Below, in pieces: positions 62,353 through 64,000 of a stretch of 64,000 nt of DNA; within the stretch, counting starts at the first letter, position 1; each line of letters opens with the position of its first letter. The notes beneath the pieces were generated by a model. It did no database searches. It worked only from the letters and a program-made list of their open reading frames with translations, and was not told the DNA's origin. The DNA comes from Emiliania huxleyi CCMP1516 (taxonomy: Eukaryota > Haptophyta > Isochrysidales > Noelaerhabdaceae). Where the stretch lies: positions 106,481-170,480 of the forward strand of contig NW_005201912.1 of the NCBI RefSeq assembly GCF_000372725.1. Direction: 5' to 3'. A program made the translations under genes and the position numbers.

Positions 62353-64000
62353 AGGCCTCCAGGGCCTATTCACAGGCTCGCGCGTGATCACAAGATAAAC
62401 TGGAACAGCCCCTGCCCGCTGCCGCCAAAAAATCGCTTCGCCTGCGGCGCGCTCCTGCGCTCCTCTTTCCTCGAGCGCAATCCATAAGTAGGAGACGCTC
62501 ACTGTCGCCATTCAGGCGCCTGATCTTTCAGCAAAGCGATGGCCTACCTGGTACGAGTTCAGATGCGCGCCCGGCAGAAGACGCGTGTGATGCCGCATGC
62601 AGTGGAATGCGCACAGAGAACGGACGGCAAGAGAAGGCAAGGGAAGGAAGAGAAACGGCTGGTGAAGCTCAGTTCACGGCGTAGTATTGCGGTCACTAAC
62701 CATCCACGGCAAGAGTCACGGGTGAATGCTGCCGCATAAAGCAACAGAGTGTCGCGCGGTTTTGGCGCGATGGTCTTGTCGCGGTTCACGACTTGACGCT
62801 GCACACGGTCATAGACGCAGGATCTATTTGGCGAGTCTCAAGCAGCAAAAGTAGGCGCGGGAAATTAATGTCGATCCTGAGATCTCAATTTTGGCGCTAG
62901 TTTTCGTTTTCTGGTACATCACGACGACTTGCTTGGGTCTCATGTAGCTCGACGGCTCTTCGACGGCTCTTTCTGGTTGGATCAGACAGTGCTAATCAGT
63001 CAACAACGCAATGCCGAGAGCAGGGCGGCCCTAGTGCTTAGAGCAGGGCGGCCTTCGAGGAGGGTCAACTAAGCTCCTGCTGCATATATATCGAGCATGG
63101 AAGGCGGCCATTGCTCAAACCTGTTCGAGTTGGCCTCCGGGAACAAGGGTGCGTGGCCGGCGCGGTCTGTTTCACGTGCAATAAGGGCAACGCCATCAAA
63201 ATCGCGAACATGGGCCACGACATGCCTCCGACATTTCTCAGGGCTCGGACGGAAGCTCTGCAGACAGCCAGACCGCTCTGGGCCTCTGCGCGGTCGGACC
63301 GACTTTTTCAGACTTCACTATTCTGGATACTGAGGGTATGTGCTGCTAGATCTCACTGAGCTGAGCTCCGTATCTGCCTTTTGGTAAGCAGTTTTGAGTT
63401 CGGTAATGTCTCTGGAGACGGAGGGCCGCGTCCGCGGACGGCCATGACTCGGCCGGGACCGCCCCGTGGGGGCCTTCGATGGCTGTCAGCGCTCCTCCGG
63501 GCTTTGCATCACACCTCCCATTCACGCACGTAGGTCGTAGCTGAAGCAAGTACTCGTAAAACCCATACTACCTCCAGTATCGTAGTCTTTGTTAGTATCG
63601 AGGTCTCGCGAGTTTTGGGGGTTCTCGGCGCCGCGACAGCGCTGCGAGCCGCGCGATGCCACGGCGCTCGGCCTGCTGAGAGAAGAGCTTCCCGGACGGC
63701 AGTGACAAGTTACCCGACATCAATCGTCGACGGCAACCTCGAGAACTGCGCCTCCAAAGTCGCCCAGATTCGCCTCTCGCGGCGCGCTGAGTTAGTATCG
63801 CCGGTGCGCCAGCAGGCTCTGCTCCACAGCAGGGCATGCCCGACTGGCTCCTGCTAGCCGTGCGTCCTGGTGGCATCCATTGCCAGCTCAGGTAGCCTCA
63901 GGAGGTCGCCTCGCGCACGACGCGGCGTCGCACAGCACCGCTCAGCGTTACTACCGAGTTAGTATCGTCGACCCACAGAGACTGCTCTTCTGTAGGTGGA
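62353..64000. other. No supported gene to window end; short repeats
   Basis: No domain is seen. GAGTTAGTATCG or TGTTAGTATCG occurs at 63590, 63789 and 63957. GAGCAGGGCGGCC occurs at 63017 and 63042. GACGGCTCTT occurs twice at 62952-62970. Confidence 0.4.

Overview
The window reads as nuclear DNA of a GC-rich eukaryotic alga. The evidence is spliced genes on both strands, proteins with signal/transit-like N-termini and plastid-type families (rhomboid, ABC1 kinase), TTAGGG telomere-type arrays, long microsatellites and two runs of N (assembly gaps). Several protein families (BspA-type leucine-rich repeats, a HET-like membrane/LRR protein) and very frequent GC-AG introns fit a haptophyte of the Emiliania/Chrysochromulina type best. 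That placement is inference; a pelagophyte or another alga is not excluded.

Layout. 1-5.9 kb: the 3' end of an Ala/Lys-rich gene, a ShK-like cysteine/proline-rich membrane protein (-), and GGGCCC-rich spacer. 6-8.4 kb: rhomboid protease (+) and a broken kelch gene (-). 8.9-10 kb: two interstitial telomere arrays and a 180-190 bp tandem repeat. 10.3-13.4 kb: a large ankyrin/U-box protein (-). 13.7-18.6 kb: transposon-like helix-turn-helix remnant, a membrane protein, and an inverted duplication carrying two copies of a secreted-protein gene among GTAGAG repeats. 19.3-29 kb: LRR protein; a thioredoxin-PUB-PPPDE/DeSI gene (-); a JmjC protein (+). 30.4-37.5 kb: ABC1 kinase (+); then, on -, a GREB1/TAGT-like protein, a PDZ/FUBP-C protein and a mitochondrial carrier. 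37.5-41.2 kb: repeat-rich, with a duplicated 250-bp unit and an array of short hairpins. 41.4-47.1 kb: HET-like/LRR gene and a retroelement-derived gene (-). 48.8-64 kb: PAS membrane protein, methyltransferase-like/zinc protein, a phosphoglycerate mutase fused to three EF-hands (-), sulfotransferase, TAZ zinc-finger protein (-) and a zinc-ribbon protein (-).

Exon models were built by eye from reading frame, family conservation and splice dinucleotides. For ten genes (rhomboid, LRR, JmjC, ABC1K, PDZ, carrier, HET/LRR, methyltransferase-like, PGM-EF, TAZ) every phase closes and total length is a multiple of three. About half of some 55 inferred introns start with GC rather than GT, one appears to start with GA, and many are bounded by a short direct repeat, as expected of introner-like insertion.

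The most notable points are the Ca2+-sensor/glycolytic enzyme fusion, the single-locus thioredoxin-PUB-DeSI arrangement, the TAGT-like gene, and a dispersed sequence module that recurs in the same orientation just upstream of unrelated genes.
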